A DNA stretch of 64,000 nt from assembly GCA_015179025.1 (NCBI GenBank), contig WHUX01000022.1:310001-374000 (forward strand). The letters run 5' to 3'. Every line of letters begins with the position of its first letter. Position 1 is the stretch's first letter. This document shows positions 33,849-46,580 of this stretch, one piece after another. Position numbers and translations under genes: made by a program. The stretch comes from Terfezia claveryi. Taxonomy: Eukaryota; Ascomycota; Pezizomycetes; Pezizales; Pezizaceae. Below the pieces are notes generated by a model that had not been told where the DNA came from, searched no databases, and worked only from the letters and a program-made list of their open reading frames with translations.

Positions 33849-35579
33849 TTAACGTAATGAGAAACCCTTCCTTCCCTTCTTTTCCTCCAGAGGCCTTCCA
33901 GTTTCAATTCTAGACTTCTTCTCCTCTAGATCCACTCGCTGCTTCTCTAGCTGATCCTTCATTTCCCGATGTCGAGCGTACAACTCATCTTCGCTCTGCC
34001 TGAGTTTGCTCTCCTTCTCTGCAACCTTCTGTTGGAAGACCATCTTCATCTCGGCTTCCATCTTTGCCAACTTCTGCTCGTGGAGAGTCCTCTCCTCCTC
34101 TTGCTTGACAGCAGGGTTGACTTCCTTGAAGACCGATGGGTCCTGGGCGACACCGAGGCTGGTGAGCTTCTCAGATCGGTAGTTCTCGTATAAGAAGTTG
34201 TTGGTGTGTTCCTTCAACTCCTCCATGTGGGTGCGGATAAGCATTTGTCGGAGCTTGACAAAGTCACAGTGCTCCTCATTGTCCACTTCGATAACACCCC
34301 ATGGGTACTTGCGCCCACGGACTTGTCTACCATCTGCATTCTGAAATTCTGTGTTCGAGCCAACAACTGCAAATGGAACCTTGGACATTATCTCGTTATT
34401 CTCAGCGATTGTCTCATCATCGTCAAGCTCATAGCGAGGTCCCTCGAAGATCTGGATGTCGTGGTAGTGGATATCGGCAAGAATCTGGCAAACACTGTTA
34501 GCTTCATCCCTTACGTTTTTCTCTCGGGCAACCGCAACTCACTCTCTTCTTGAAGACGGCAACCTCCTCATCGGTCAAAGTATCAGCCTTAGCAATGACA
34601 GGAATCAGGTTGACCTTGGTGTGGAGCCTCTTCATAACCTCAATATCAAGGGGCTTAAGGGAATGACCAGTGGGCTGGATAAAGTAAACACAGGCGTGCA
34701 CTCGATTGTCAATGATGTTCATTCTGTTGACCTTGTTCTCAGCATCAAGATAAGCATCGAATCGAGAGTCGATGTTGTCGACAATTGGCCTCCAGGACTC
34801 ATCGTTGTTCACGAAGTCTCCGAAACCAGGGGTATCAACAACGGTCAAACGGAGGCGAACACCGTTCTCCTCGATATCGGCTGAGATAGACTGGATAGAG
34901 ACTGTCTTTGGGATGATGTCTGCGGAGGGACCCTTGCGCTCCTTTGGTGGATATAGAGAAGTGTTAAACAGGGTGTTGACAAGAGTAGACTTTCCAAGCC
35001 CAGATTCACCTATACATCAGAATTAGCCGAGCTGCATCATTACCTATATATTCCCTGACAGGACTAGGGCACTCCATCGTGTAGAATACTCTAACACGAG
35101 GAACCACATACCAACAACCATAACATTGAAGTTGAAACCCTTCCTCACACTCTTCCTGTGCCATTGGTTTGGCAAGTTCGCAAATCCAACATAGCCAGTC
35201 AATTTCCTCCTCACAATGTTCTTGCCATCGGCGGCAGCAGCAGCAGCAGCAGCTACCTTCGGGTTCGGTGTAGAGGCAACCGGTCCGGGTACCGGTGGTG
35301 GTGAGTTTGATGGGGAAGGGTAATCACGGGCAGGACTTCCGTTGGCTGCTGGACTCGCTAGCAATAGAGGAGGTTAGAATGTTTGTCCTTGAATTGACAT
35401 AGCTTATAGATGCACCTATGATAGGCTGCAGCTGTCAAGTAAAGAGAAGTAGGCAGGATATCACAACGGGCAGGTCAAGTGGTGACACACGATTCTTCAG
35501 GAGTGGTCTCCAAGTCACATGGCGGCCCGGGTGGTTCGGAAGGGAGACGGGTAGGTTGGACTCACCCATTGTATTAATT
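33849..35579 (-). CDS. CDC3: Septin, Cdc3 / AspB group
   Basis: Septins are GTP-binding proteins that polymerise at septa and hyphal tips. Exons 35576-35579, 35112-35357, 34543-35009 and 33849-34484 give 450 aa. After a variable Ala/Pro-rich N-terminus comes the polybasic/septin lead-in [20 protein letters not shown]. The G1 loop is [11 protein letters not shown]3 is DTPGFGD, G4 is AKAD, and the septin unique element has [18 protein letters not shown]. The C-terminus is a coiled coil (about residues 365-430). This layout matches AspB/Cdc3 along its whole length. The start is notable: only ATGG (35576-35579) lies in exon 1, spliced over 218 nt to give [10 protein letters not shown]. No in-frame ATG precedes the conserved part in exon 2, so a small or different 5' exon is required. 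Confidence 0.9.
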
Positions 35580-37133
35580 ATTATCTATCGAGGTCTGCTT
35601 CTGGTTTGCTAGATCGTAAAGCGGATTTGAAAAGGTCCTCTTGAGTATGTTGCTGTATGAGAGACGAGCGGTGGAGTGAGTTGGGGGTTCTTGTAGAGAA
35701 AAATAGCAGAAAACGACACAACCCAGTAACAAATTAAGCACACAAACTAAGGAGGCACAAATGCACACGCGCAACCTGCTTCTTGACCAACGTTGGTGAA
35801 ATTGAAGAAATATCCAAACAAGAGGGTATCTGGCAGAAACGATCAGTTAAGGAGAGAATGAATGTAGTACCTCTGAAGGATTCAAGGAAGCAACTGCTAG
35901 GGGAGAAGACGAGGAGGCGAGAAGGGAGAGGTATGGGGGATAGGATTAAGATTAGGAGGTGGATATGGATGTTGCACGCAAGTTTGGACTGGGGCCTTCT
36001 TGCCTTTCGCTGCGAGCCCTGATCTGCCTCTCCTTGCCGGAAGGAAAAAAGGGGTGAGAGACCACCGGTGCGGTGCGGTGCGCGCCAAGCCCAAGGCCTG
36101 AATCCCCCGGGAGCGCGACTCAAATTACAACGCTCATTGGGCTCCGCGCTTGGGGCCAACATAAATTTCATTTGACTCGCACCAACGAGTCGAGATTGCT
36201 TCAATGGTGATTTTCATTAAACTCGACGCTGGGGCCCTGGAATGTCGAACCGAGAACAACCTATTGACAAGGTGCGAGCGAGAGGCGGTCAATATCCAAA
36301 AATATCCCTATCACTGCATCTCCTGTGGCCAGCACGCACGTTAGGTACATGCTCCTGATCAATGGTAAGTCCCGGTTTCTGTGAGCTCGTGAGGACGACA
36401 GCTGGATAGCCGTTTTTCACAAGGCAATTAATCATGTACAGTACTACCGTACTGTACATGCAACCACTACGAGATATTTAAAAGGCAATTTAAGAAAAGC
36501 AGGGCACCTACCGTTTTCATGTATATATATATATTGGATTGGAAGTCCAGCATGTACCATTGAACAAAGGCCCATCTGGCATGAGTCCCAGTACTCCATA
36601 TTCGATATACAGATACCTATACGGATATACGTAGTAAGTATAAAATTATACACGTGTGTTTTATGTATGTGTTGCTAGGTATTTACCTATACAGGAACGT
36701 GCAGGGCCAAGAATGACAACGTTTACTCACATGGACAATCGCACGTGATTGAAAGCCTTGTGACATGAATATCAATTATCCGAGAAATCTACCCTTCTAT
36801 TCACAACATTAACCTAACCTCTATGACATATACACGGCACAATCGTACTACCCACCCTACAGCCATAATAGAAGTACCTAGCTATAGTAGCAACCATGTA
36901 CACAAAAGGGAAAAACGTACGCAGACAGAGCAACTAACATTCGAACAGGGTGATTTGGAAGGACCGAAGCAAATGAGAATAAAAATCGTGGAAAACACGT
37001 CCGCATTTTCACATCCCTGTACTCTGAAAGCCCAATATGTGAAGATAAAGAAAAAGCCATGCCTGAAAATTAACCACTCCGCCCATTAATTCTACCCCCA
37101 ACTCTCTGCCCTGAAGAGGCCTCCCCTCAAGTC
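35580..37133. other. Intergenic, no supported gene
   Basis: About 1.55 kb between the septin start and the SEC7 stop. A near-palindrome (GTACAGTAC-TACC-GTACTGTAC) lies at about 36436-36458. GGTGCGGTGCGGTGCGCGCC repeats near 36066. No gene seen. Confidence 0.55.
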
Positions 37134-40100
37134 TCACACATCGGCCTCCCTTTTCCCACTTTCCTCTACCTTCTCCTCTTTCACTGCTCCTGTAGTTGGC
37201 TTTCCTGCCGCAAGTCCCATGCTCAAGGCTCGCCGCCTCTCCCTCCCCCGAGCACCCATCCCCATGCCCTTCACCTCACCAATCCTCTTCAATAGGTTTT
37301 GTAGGGCAATCCTCACATCATGTCCCAATTCCCGATTCAGCACATCCACGGCTAAAGGATAGAAAGTATCAATGTGCTTATCGAAGTCCGCTTCCGGAAA
37401 ATTCGTATATCCCTCCATGACGTCCACAACGACGGGCCGCCATGCAACAATATTACGCTGCTGGGTATCTTCGTCGAGGATGACATAGCCGCAGATAATG
37501 TCCACGCAGAGACTGCATTTACTTAGTAAGTACTGTTAAGATAAGGGCAGGTACAGATGACTTACGGAATCAACGCCGCCTCAACCGCATCCCTACTCTG
37601 CCTCCTCTCCACCTTATCATCATGATACATCCTAAACAAAATACTGATATACGTTGCAGCACTCCCACTCTCCTGCTTCAATAAATTCGGCGGCTGTTTC
37701 ATAAATCCCTCTCTCCACAGCCTCATCCTCAGCTCTTTATCCGCATTAAACTTCCTCGCGAACGAGAAGCTCTTCTTGAGCAGGCCCATTAACCTCAATA
37801 ATTCCTTTGAGGGTATCTCATTATAAACCGAGTCATTAGAGAACAGCTCCGACACAGTCTCAATCATCAACAACTGTAGCACACACTTAGTAATAATCTT
37901 GTTGAAGAACCTTCTCCGGGCGGCAGTGACAACGGGTTGTTGTTGCAACTGCGATGTAGGCTTATAATCCTCCAAGTCGATATTGGTCACAGTCTGGCGT
38001 TTTTCATCAGGAGAGTGTTCTTTCGAAATTTCATCAGGCCCATTGGTGTCCAAAATTGGTGGAGTAAGTCCATTAATCTGTAGAGAGTTTTCACCATCTC
38101 CGCTATCATCTGCATGAAATGGCTTGCGTTGGCTTTCCGATGTTGGACCCTTGGGCCCTGTTGTGGCCGCAGAAAATAACTGATCTGCCGTCGTCGACTC
38201 AAATAGCTGTACGAAAGAAGTGACAATCTTCGACCAATGTTCAGGCGTTAGCTTCTTGACACTCTGCAAGATCAGTTGCTGTAAACATGACGAGCCTATT
38301 CTAGCAATCGTATCATTCTCCTGACATATACACGTTACGAGTAAATCTAAAAAGCCATCGAGCATTCTCTCTAATAAATCAAAGTAATGCGTGAACAAAG
38401 CAATGAGGTTTCGTAGAGCTTGTATCATAGTTGTGGACAACCACATTGTTTGAGCCTCGTCGTTCCGGAAGTGCCCAAACTCGGACCTAGTCTTCAAAAC
38501 CATAAAGATTGGGAATAGTAGTTCTCGACAGACCATATCCCAGAACTCGGTTGGGAACTCTCCGCCATAGGTGACCAGTGTGTCGAACAGGTATCCAAGC
38601 GCTCTAGTTCGAGCTTCAAGATCTTCTCCAGTCATAAGGATGTCATGGAAGGCGAACAGTACTGGGAACCAGTACTTAACATGTAGATCCATCCGGCTCA
38701 TTTTTGTTGTTGGGGCTACAGGTGCCGCTTTCTCTGTGATTGGGACATCACTGAGTTCTTCTGGATTGGGGGACAGCATAGTTTCCGGGCATGAAACCAT
38801 ATTGGGAACAGCAGCCTTAAGGGTCTCAATGGCCTGGAGTGAGACCTTTTGAAATCGCTGGTTTTTGGCGAACTCGGTGATACAAACAAGCATATCTGCA
38901 AATGCACCTTGTTGCACGATAACACCGAATCTTTCTCTGTAGATCTTTCGAACATTTTCAAATGCAAGATTGACAATAGCATCTGCAAAGTAATTATTGT
39001 CAGTATATATATCCGTCAAGACCCGCCATCAGGATCACTCACCATATCCCTCCTTTGCTGCAACTGTAAAGACCCCAAACATTGTCCTCCATCCAGACCT
39101 GATATTATCTCCCCTAGCCTGAAACATCTGATTGAGACACCTGAGCACCATATCTTTCACCGGTACCACCGAACTATTTGCCATAACATGCTCAAACGGC
39201 CTCAAAAAGTCCTTCTGGAACTTGAAGTGTGGTAGTTCCTCAATTTCCAAGAACCGCATCGACAATTGTCTCAACGAATCCAGCGCAAAGAAAACCACAC
39301 TGGTATTACTGTGACATCCGACCATGTTGAAGTGCTCTCCCAAGATCGTCCAGATGTTGCTCCATTCAACCCTAATACGACTCATGTTGTAGTAGCTGAT
39401 CTCGACCAGCTTTTGTAGAGAAAACATCCTTGGATGCTCGCTCTGCCCTGACGATTGGATTTCTTGCCAACTGACCTCGGAGAGCGCACGGACGAAGTAC
39501 ACAATGGCTTCACCCGAGAGATTGGCAGTGTTGGCAAAGATCTTGTCCACAGCGATAACGACTTCACGAGAGCGACTTTCCTCCGCAACGTCGGCAGCGT
39601 AGTTTGTGCTGCTAGTTACTCGTGCACGAGGTTGTCGTATGGGGCGAGTAGATTGCATAGAGGATCTCGACCTGGGGTCATTGCCATCTTGAGATATATA
39701 CCGGCTCTTGGTGACGTCTGGTACAGAACCTTCATCTACACCGGCGCTGATGAGCTGGAACCGCTCTAGTTGGCTGATGCAAGTCAAGACATCGTTCCAG
39801 GAGTTCTTCAAGAGATTGCCCTCTGTCTGCGCGACATCCAGTAAAACCTTCAGCGCCTCCATATTCTTTGCCTTCATCTCGCTCAAGTTGTTCAAATGTG
39901 TAAACTTGGCCAATGCAGTAACAAAGGCAATTCTGGTTGTCTCCAGATCAAACAGACAAGCAATTTTAATTGCCAATTTGAAGCCCTCCATGCAAGCCTT
40001 GATCGTATTGAGATCGTTCGAATCCTGTGCTGCTCCTGATAGCCCTGAAAGGAAGGACATCCACGTGACCTCGAACATCGGCCCAACATGCTTAAATGAT

Positions 40101-43100
40101 GATGCTGGGATATACTTTTGCAGGGCCGGCTTGGAGCTGTTCCTCCTTTGTGCCCTCAACAGCGTCTTGAAAAGCTGTTCGGTTTTGTTCGCCATCTCTT
40201 CCGAGGCCTGCACATATGCTTCCTTCTGCAAATCCCTCCCTACTGTGGCCAAAGCTTGTCCAATATTTGCAGCGATACCCGTTGTTTGTTGTTGAGCCAA
40301 CGCCTGCATCGTTGCCGCATCCCTCTCCTGCTCCAATACAATCTCGTTACTTTGAATTTCATCATATATCTTACCCAAGTACTCCTCTGGCAGGTCCTTA
40401 TTGTCATTGATACCCCTGTTATTCTTGATGAACTCCTGCTTCGTCATCCTCGGCCTGCCCTTTAGTTTGATGCTATGCAGATCTGTATTGAGCATGATGA
40501 CTGAATAAGCCAACACGTACGCCGTGTCCGCATTCGCAAATGCATTGGGGTTATCCGTTATATAACGCTCTGCAAACTTCAACATGAAACGATCAATCTT
40601 CTGAGCTTCCCCTGGTAATCTAAAGCTCTGCAAAAATCGGCGAAGAGCGTCGACAAAACGCATCTTAGAAAAGTCCATAAGATCAACAAATGCGTGCATA
40701 ATAGCCACGTTCGCTGGGTCTCCTTCACCTAGATACTCTCCAATCATGGCTTTTGAGAGCTGTTCTGTGTAGAGCAAGAACATTGCAACATCTTCCGGCG
40801 CATTGCCCTTGATGAATCCTTGATCAGTTAAAGTCTTAAGACCACGCTTAGGCTTGTAGTTGAACTGCCTGATACCCTCGATCATCGCAGTCTTTCTCTG
40901 CTTAGCCCGCTCCAGCTCACTTGGGTCATCAACTGGTCCTGGTGCGCCATTCTCCATAGTGTACCTCCTTTCAGCCGATGGATCTGGTGTAGCAGCTCCG
41001 CCACTTGGAGTCACGGCCCTTGGAGACGCTATATATGACTGTGACTGCGACGCGGAGAAATCTATTGACTCCCTTACTTCATCCATACTTCTCACACCGG
41101 CCTCTTCAATTGCAGCGGCGGCGTCAGCCATCCCTTTCTGCGACCAGGTAATGAGTGAATGAAGCACTCCAACAAGACATGCGAGTGATTGATGCTTCAG
41201 CCCGTATTCCACTGGAAACGGTGACTCGAAACTATTGTAAGGCGAGGATATCGACGCTGTAGAAAGAGACGGAGGTAATGAAAATTCATGCTTAGTACTT
41301 GCAGGAAGTTTGGCCTGATAATCCCTAAAAGCTTGCTGCTGCTGTTCTGTTATGTGTACTGGGGTAATTGCAATTCTGGAAAGATGCTCTATAATTCGCT
41401 GAAAGATGTTGTCAAGAGCTGACCGATCACAGTCATAATTGAGATATATCTCAACCAATGCTCTGGGATCCAAACATAATCTTTCTAAAACTCCCAAAAG
41501 ATATTGCTTTTGCTGGGCACCTGAATTCTTGTTGTCCAGAATTGCAAGATAAATCTCTTTTAAAAACACCTCAATTTCCTTCTATATTATAGCATTTCCT
41601 GTGAGCTTCACTACCCGAGTGGACTCCCTTAAAGTATCACATACCTTCATCATAACCCTCATCTCCCTCAGAACTAGCCAGAAAATTTCGCAGCACACTT
41701 CAAACACCAAACCCGCCGCGCTCGCCGCATTCCTACTCAAACTCAAGCACAGATACTGTTTCACCGCATGTATAAACCTCGTCGGTTCATTCTTGGAGCT
41801 GCTCCTAATAGTAACTAAGGGGTTGGTAAAAACCGTCATATGACTTTTGAGTATGGTATGTATGAGGTGGAGAGACAATAACTTCGACCTCATACCATTA
41901 GACTTGATATCAGCCATCTGATCTGCTGATATGGACTTATCAGAGAGCTTGCACATGGACCGGAACACCACAAATGCATCCTTAATGAATACCTCGTCTT
42001 CATCCTCGGCCTCACTTCCAGCCTGAGAGTCTGTGCCATCAGTGTGCTCTGATCGCTCGTGAACCTTATGGCTACGAGTAACCGACGATGACCTTGTCAC
42101 AGTGGTAGTATCCGCAATTCTACCATCATCAAAACTCTTCCTATTCTCAAAGCTCTGTAGCGTGATTTTTTCCACGGGCGTAGCCTGACGCTCATCACTT
42201 GCCTCAGTCCTCCCCCCAGTACTTTCCTCTCCATCACCACCAGCCGTGCTCAACGCTTCATCACCTTCTCCTCCACCCGGCGTAGGTATATTGATTGTTG
42301 CACTACTCATGTTTGCCTTGCTAGAGCTCCTCAACTGGGTCTCCTTCATCGCAACTCTAGACTTAACGCGCTCAAATACAGTGTGTACCATTTGCGTTAA
42401 TGTCCCCTGGGCAGTCATCTGATTTGGACTGCTTTTAGACAATAGAAAGATATTGTAGGTCTGCCGTATAGCTTTAATTAGCCCTGCGCCATGAACAACC
42501 GCCTTGTCGTTCAGCACAGCAGCCAGTAACGCCTTGATAATCTGCAATTGGACCTGATCAGCTGTCCCATCTCCCTGGAAACATTCACAAATCGTCTCAA
42601 TTGCTCTCTCAATCAGCGGTATCTTCTGTTGTTGCTGTAGTTGCCCTCTTTTTCCAGCTTCTGCACCATCGTCGGCTGAGGTCGGAGGTGTCCCAGCCTC
42701 TACTGGCACAGCAGAGAAATAGCTGTATGAAATAAGTTTCCCAATCGTATCCAACGCTGTCGTAGTAATCTGAATATTATGCGTCTCGCATGCTATCTTC
42801 AACGGCTCAAATACCACTTGCGGATCCGGGGGTAACTGGGGCGCTGCTGCCTTAATCGCATCAAGTGCCTCCTGACACGCTGTAGACAGGTACTTCCTCC
42901 TCCGACCTTCCTTCGATGTACTTATCGTCTCTAAAGCTTGAATTACAAACACCATTGAGTTGAAGGTACTTTGCCCATTGGCCGGGTTCTTCGAAGAGGC
43001 CACGGAGATATTTGTAAGTGTACTTGACGCCCCCCGAGAGGGACCTCTCGACGACGATGTAGCAGCCTTAGGTGAATCCTTCTGGGGAATTGGAGGTGGA

Positions 43101-43474
43101 GGCGCATCCTCAAGGTCTACTGCCCCAACCGACTCCCCCATCTCACTCCTGGCATAGTCACTCGGAGGAATCGGGGGTAGGTCCCGATCCCTTAGATCCG
43201 GCGAAGGTTGTAGCGACCGTGATGGCGCTCCGGCCTCCACTCCGTTCCCACTTCCGACATTGAGCCTTGCCCAGTTTTCTTCCTTAAGATCAAGCGTAGG
43301 CTTCTCAGTGTCAAACGGCATAATTATTGCGACCCCCTCACCAAATTCCGACTTCCCTTCTTCCCTGCTTTCATCTGGTGTTGCAGGTGTATCCTGTGTC
43401 GACTCCTCTGGTCGATCGACCTCCTCCTCCTCCTCTATAGCCTTACATCTCCCCGGATCTCTTTCTTCGGCCAT
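37134..43474 (-). CDS. SEC7: Sec7, trans-Golgi ARF guanine-nucleotide exchange factor
   Basis: Activates Arf GTPases at the trans-Golgi to drive vesicle formation. Exons 41645-43474, 39043-41581, 37566-38982 and 37134-37512 total 6165 nt, 2054 aa, which is normal for fungal Sec7. After an acidic, disordered N-terminus come the DCB and HUS regions. The Sec7 catalytic domain lies at about residues 840-1025. Its glutamic finger is in FRLPGEAQKIDR (about residue 935), and the second motif is AYSVIMLNTDLHS. HDS1-4 helical repeats fill the C-terminal half, e.g. EVSWQEIQSSGQSEHPRMF. The last exon ends in a basic tail. Introns are 53-63 nt. All exchange motifs are intact. Confidence 0.95.
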
Positions 43475-44266
43475 ATTGTGCTCGTGGTACTCTGGATATG
43501 CACGATCGGATGGGATCCGTTTGAGCCGCCTTGAAACTTAGCTTAAGCTAAGGTACCTGGGTAGATCGTTAAATGCAGCTCCCGTTCCGGTGGAAAGCCC
43601 TGGCGGTACCGGAAACTTAAATTTCCAAATTTTTGTCGAATATTGAGGGTTGAGTGCTGGCAGAAAAAGCTGAAGCTCTGAATACAGGCCCCACGTTGGC
43701 GTCCCTCGTGTAATTAATTCCCTGATGCTGGACGTACGTAACCCGGGATCCGCAAAACTTTAGAGATTGACAATATCAATTAATTTCATTACCGGCGCAA
43801 TTTCAGCCGTAACTTGGGGTTGGAGAGAAGATAGGAGACGGGAGCAAAGGAGAGAGCTAATCGTCCAATTCTAGTCTCGGCCAGGCTGTATGCATATAGG
43901 TCGTTACCTGACGTGAGCTTCAATATATTGCTATGCACGTGAACCAGAGCTGCATATTTCAGGATTGCAGATTTTGAAGGCAAACCGAACTTTTCTCTCA
44001 TAACAGGCTTGACAACCGGAAAATATTAACAGATATATAAACGAAGTTCCAGTAATATGAAAAGCCCATGAATCTGCGAAACGTGTATACGCTATACACT
44101 CTCCACCTAATAAAATCCCCAACTCTGGATAACCAAGCAAGCATCTCCCTCACATAAACGCCGGCAACTCATGATACTATCTCATAAGATCATTACGTTC
44201 CTCCATAGTCAGAAGATAGAATAGGAAACCGCGCTGATAATTTAGGTCATTATTGATTGGCCTCGA
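43475..44266. other. Intergenic, no supported gene
   Basis: About 800 bp holding the SEC7 promoter and the 3' flank of the acyltransferase. Nothing recognised. Confidence 0.55.
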
Positions 44267-45766
44267 CTATATGTCCGCGACTGGAAGATCCCCCACCGGA
44301 CCCGCAACCTCGGCTGCTGCCATTGTGATTTTGAAGATCAACTTCCATATTGTGCGGATTATGTGTACCAGTAGACCCGCAGTACTGGGGTTTTCAAATC
44401 AGAATATGATTGGTGCAAGAAGAAGCTGGTGGGTACTCACAGTAAAGTCGAGAATACACTAAACACCTCCCACGTACTCTCTAACTTGACCTCCGTCTCA
44501 ATGGGCCCTTTCCATTGGTTCAAATTTCCATTTACCCCAGACTTAACCACTCTCTTTCGCACGCCCCCATCCTCTGTACTCTCATCTGTCAATGTTCCAT
44601 TAACCTTCGACTCATCCTCCGGGAACCGCCCATGTTGGTTATAATATTCCATGAGATCATCCTTCTCTACCCATCTCTCCCTCAACCATAAATCAAATTG
44701 CTTCGCGTCATGAATGGGTATATCACTAATCCTAAATTTTCTAAAGTGCATATTCACGCTCTTAGGTGGCCTTCCTTCAAAATATGTCGAAAAAAGCGTA
44801 AAATAATCCTGCCCAAACTTCCCCTCCGGCACTCCTTCATATGCCACGGTACAGTCATACATCCATTCCACACTCTTCTCTAGGTTCCTCAAACAAAACG
44901 CCAGACCGGTGGATCTAGGCAAGAGTGTATGCTTCAAATCCTGGACGCCAATTTTCTGAGCATACTTTGCACTAGTCTTCCTTCCGTTCTCGCTGGCGTT
45001 GGTACCTTCCGGGAATATAAGCAGCCACATGGGGTCTTTCGCTGCTTCGCCCTTTGAGAGCTTGTTAAGACGGTGCTCGAACCGTGGTTTATCCTGCTCC
45101 CATTTGCGTGCAAGGAAGATAAATCCGAAAAAAAGCATTCCCTGACCAATGACTGGGACGGATTTGAGGGATTCCTTGAGAATGATGTACATGAAGGAGT
45201 GCATTTTAGCGGTGTAGGCTATCCACCAGAGATATAACCAATCGGAGTATAACTGTAGAAGATAATATGCATTAGTCCCACTGGCATAATATAGTGGATC
45301 CTAAAGGTTCTCACACACCTGATGATTCGCAATGAATACTATCCTCTCCGGAAAGTCCAACTCCAACCTCCCATCTCTTTTAAGTCGAATTTGATCCCGC
45401 ACATCCCGGTCCCCAGTAACCGTTACAACCGTCGGGCTCCACCACTGCGTTAATGTCGTCACAAGAACCCCAAAGTTTGCTTTCGTCCGGGCCATCCAGG
45501 TATAATACGCGGTTTTGTTGATGAAGTACAGAGGGGCTCCGAGGCACTGGGTTAAAAAGACCCTATGGCCGCCAATATTAGGGCCACAACTGTTGCATTG
45601 ATGCAAGAGAGAACATACCAGAGTATACCTCCTACAAAGTAGATCGCACAGGTGACCATTCTCAAATACTGGCGTATGCGTCCATAGCGGATTCCCCCCC
45701 AGGGTGCTCCACAGGATTGTGACCCACTTTCGGCTCGCCTAACACCGCAACTTTGTCGACTGCCAT
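44267..45766 (-). CDS. Membrane lysophospholipid acyltransferase (PlsC/LPLAT, Cst26/LPGAT1-like)
   Basis: Transfers acyl groups to lysophospholipids in the ER. Exons: about 45619-45766, 45319-45562, 44441-45252 and 44267-44384. Block I (NHQLYSDW, the H-x4-D catalytic pair) is formed across the 45253-45318 intron. Block III is FPEGTN. Downstream is the AFCLRNLEKSVEWMYDCTVAYEG region. The last exon adds a second membrane helix (TAGLLVHIIRTIWKLIFKI); without splicing at 44440 the protein would stop early. The N-terminus is broken as given: ATG 45766 starts a plausible leader (MAVDKVAVLGEPKVGHNP), but the frame shifts at a G7 run (45694-45700), and one extra G would restore it to YGRIRQYLRM. A start at ATG 45659 avoids this and yields 404 aa. 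I regard the homopolymer as the likelier fault. Confidence 0.87.
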
Positions 45767-46580
45767 CTCTCTTGTTACTCTGTCGTTCGTAAGCACACTA
45801 ACTTTCTGATATTTGGGCTAGCCAGCAATGCTGCTTAGAATCTCGGAAGTCGACTTCGGACTGTGATGTACGTAAGGTTGCGGTTAAGAATCCGATATAG
45901 TTTAACGAAAGGGATGTTAGAAGCAAACATAGGTTGACAATAAGTACTTAGGTAGGGGCACGCGACAACTGGTAAAGGAAAGAAGCTGTCAAAATTGATG
46001 CGTAATCTCAAGTTTTTAAGGGGGAAGGGGGGGTGGAAGAGCTGGTCAACTCACGCCGTCTGTTCACGTGGCACGGACAATTACAAAGAGTCAACCTTTC
46101 GAGATGCTGGTTGACTTGTTACGAGAAGGCATCTCGATGCTCAGATGTCACCCATGCATGCCACATACGCCGCCAGAAAGTAGAGCCAACTGCTGCGCCC
46201 ATAGCTGCTACCCTGGTACCTGTAACAAGGATTGGGGCTGGGAGCGTTTGTTGCTGGTAGCAGGCAGAAGGTACATACTTAACTATCATATACATGTGAC
46301 CAGAGCGCCGAAAAATTCTACTGGACCCTTGAATTTTACAGCTAAAGTGATTGCTACGATAAACAGATAAGAAATCTTGGCATGGTTCTTTCTTCAGGGT
46401 TGGTTTCATACAAGTAGAAAGCAGTGCTTTTATTAAGTACTTGGGCAATGGCAGACTGCATAGAAACAGAATTAGTATTGTACATAAACACCATATTCAT
46501 CCCGAAGGCTCAAAACTCTCGCCCACCTCCCAATCTCCTCCTCTCAGAACATCACGGTACTATGCCCCAAACTGTTGCAT
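45767..46580. other. Intergenic, no supported gene
   Basis: About 800 bp between the acyltransferase start and the L1-domain gene's stop. Open frames here are short and without similarity. Confidence 0.55.
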
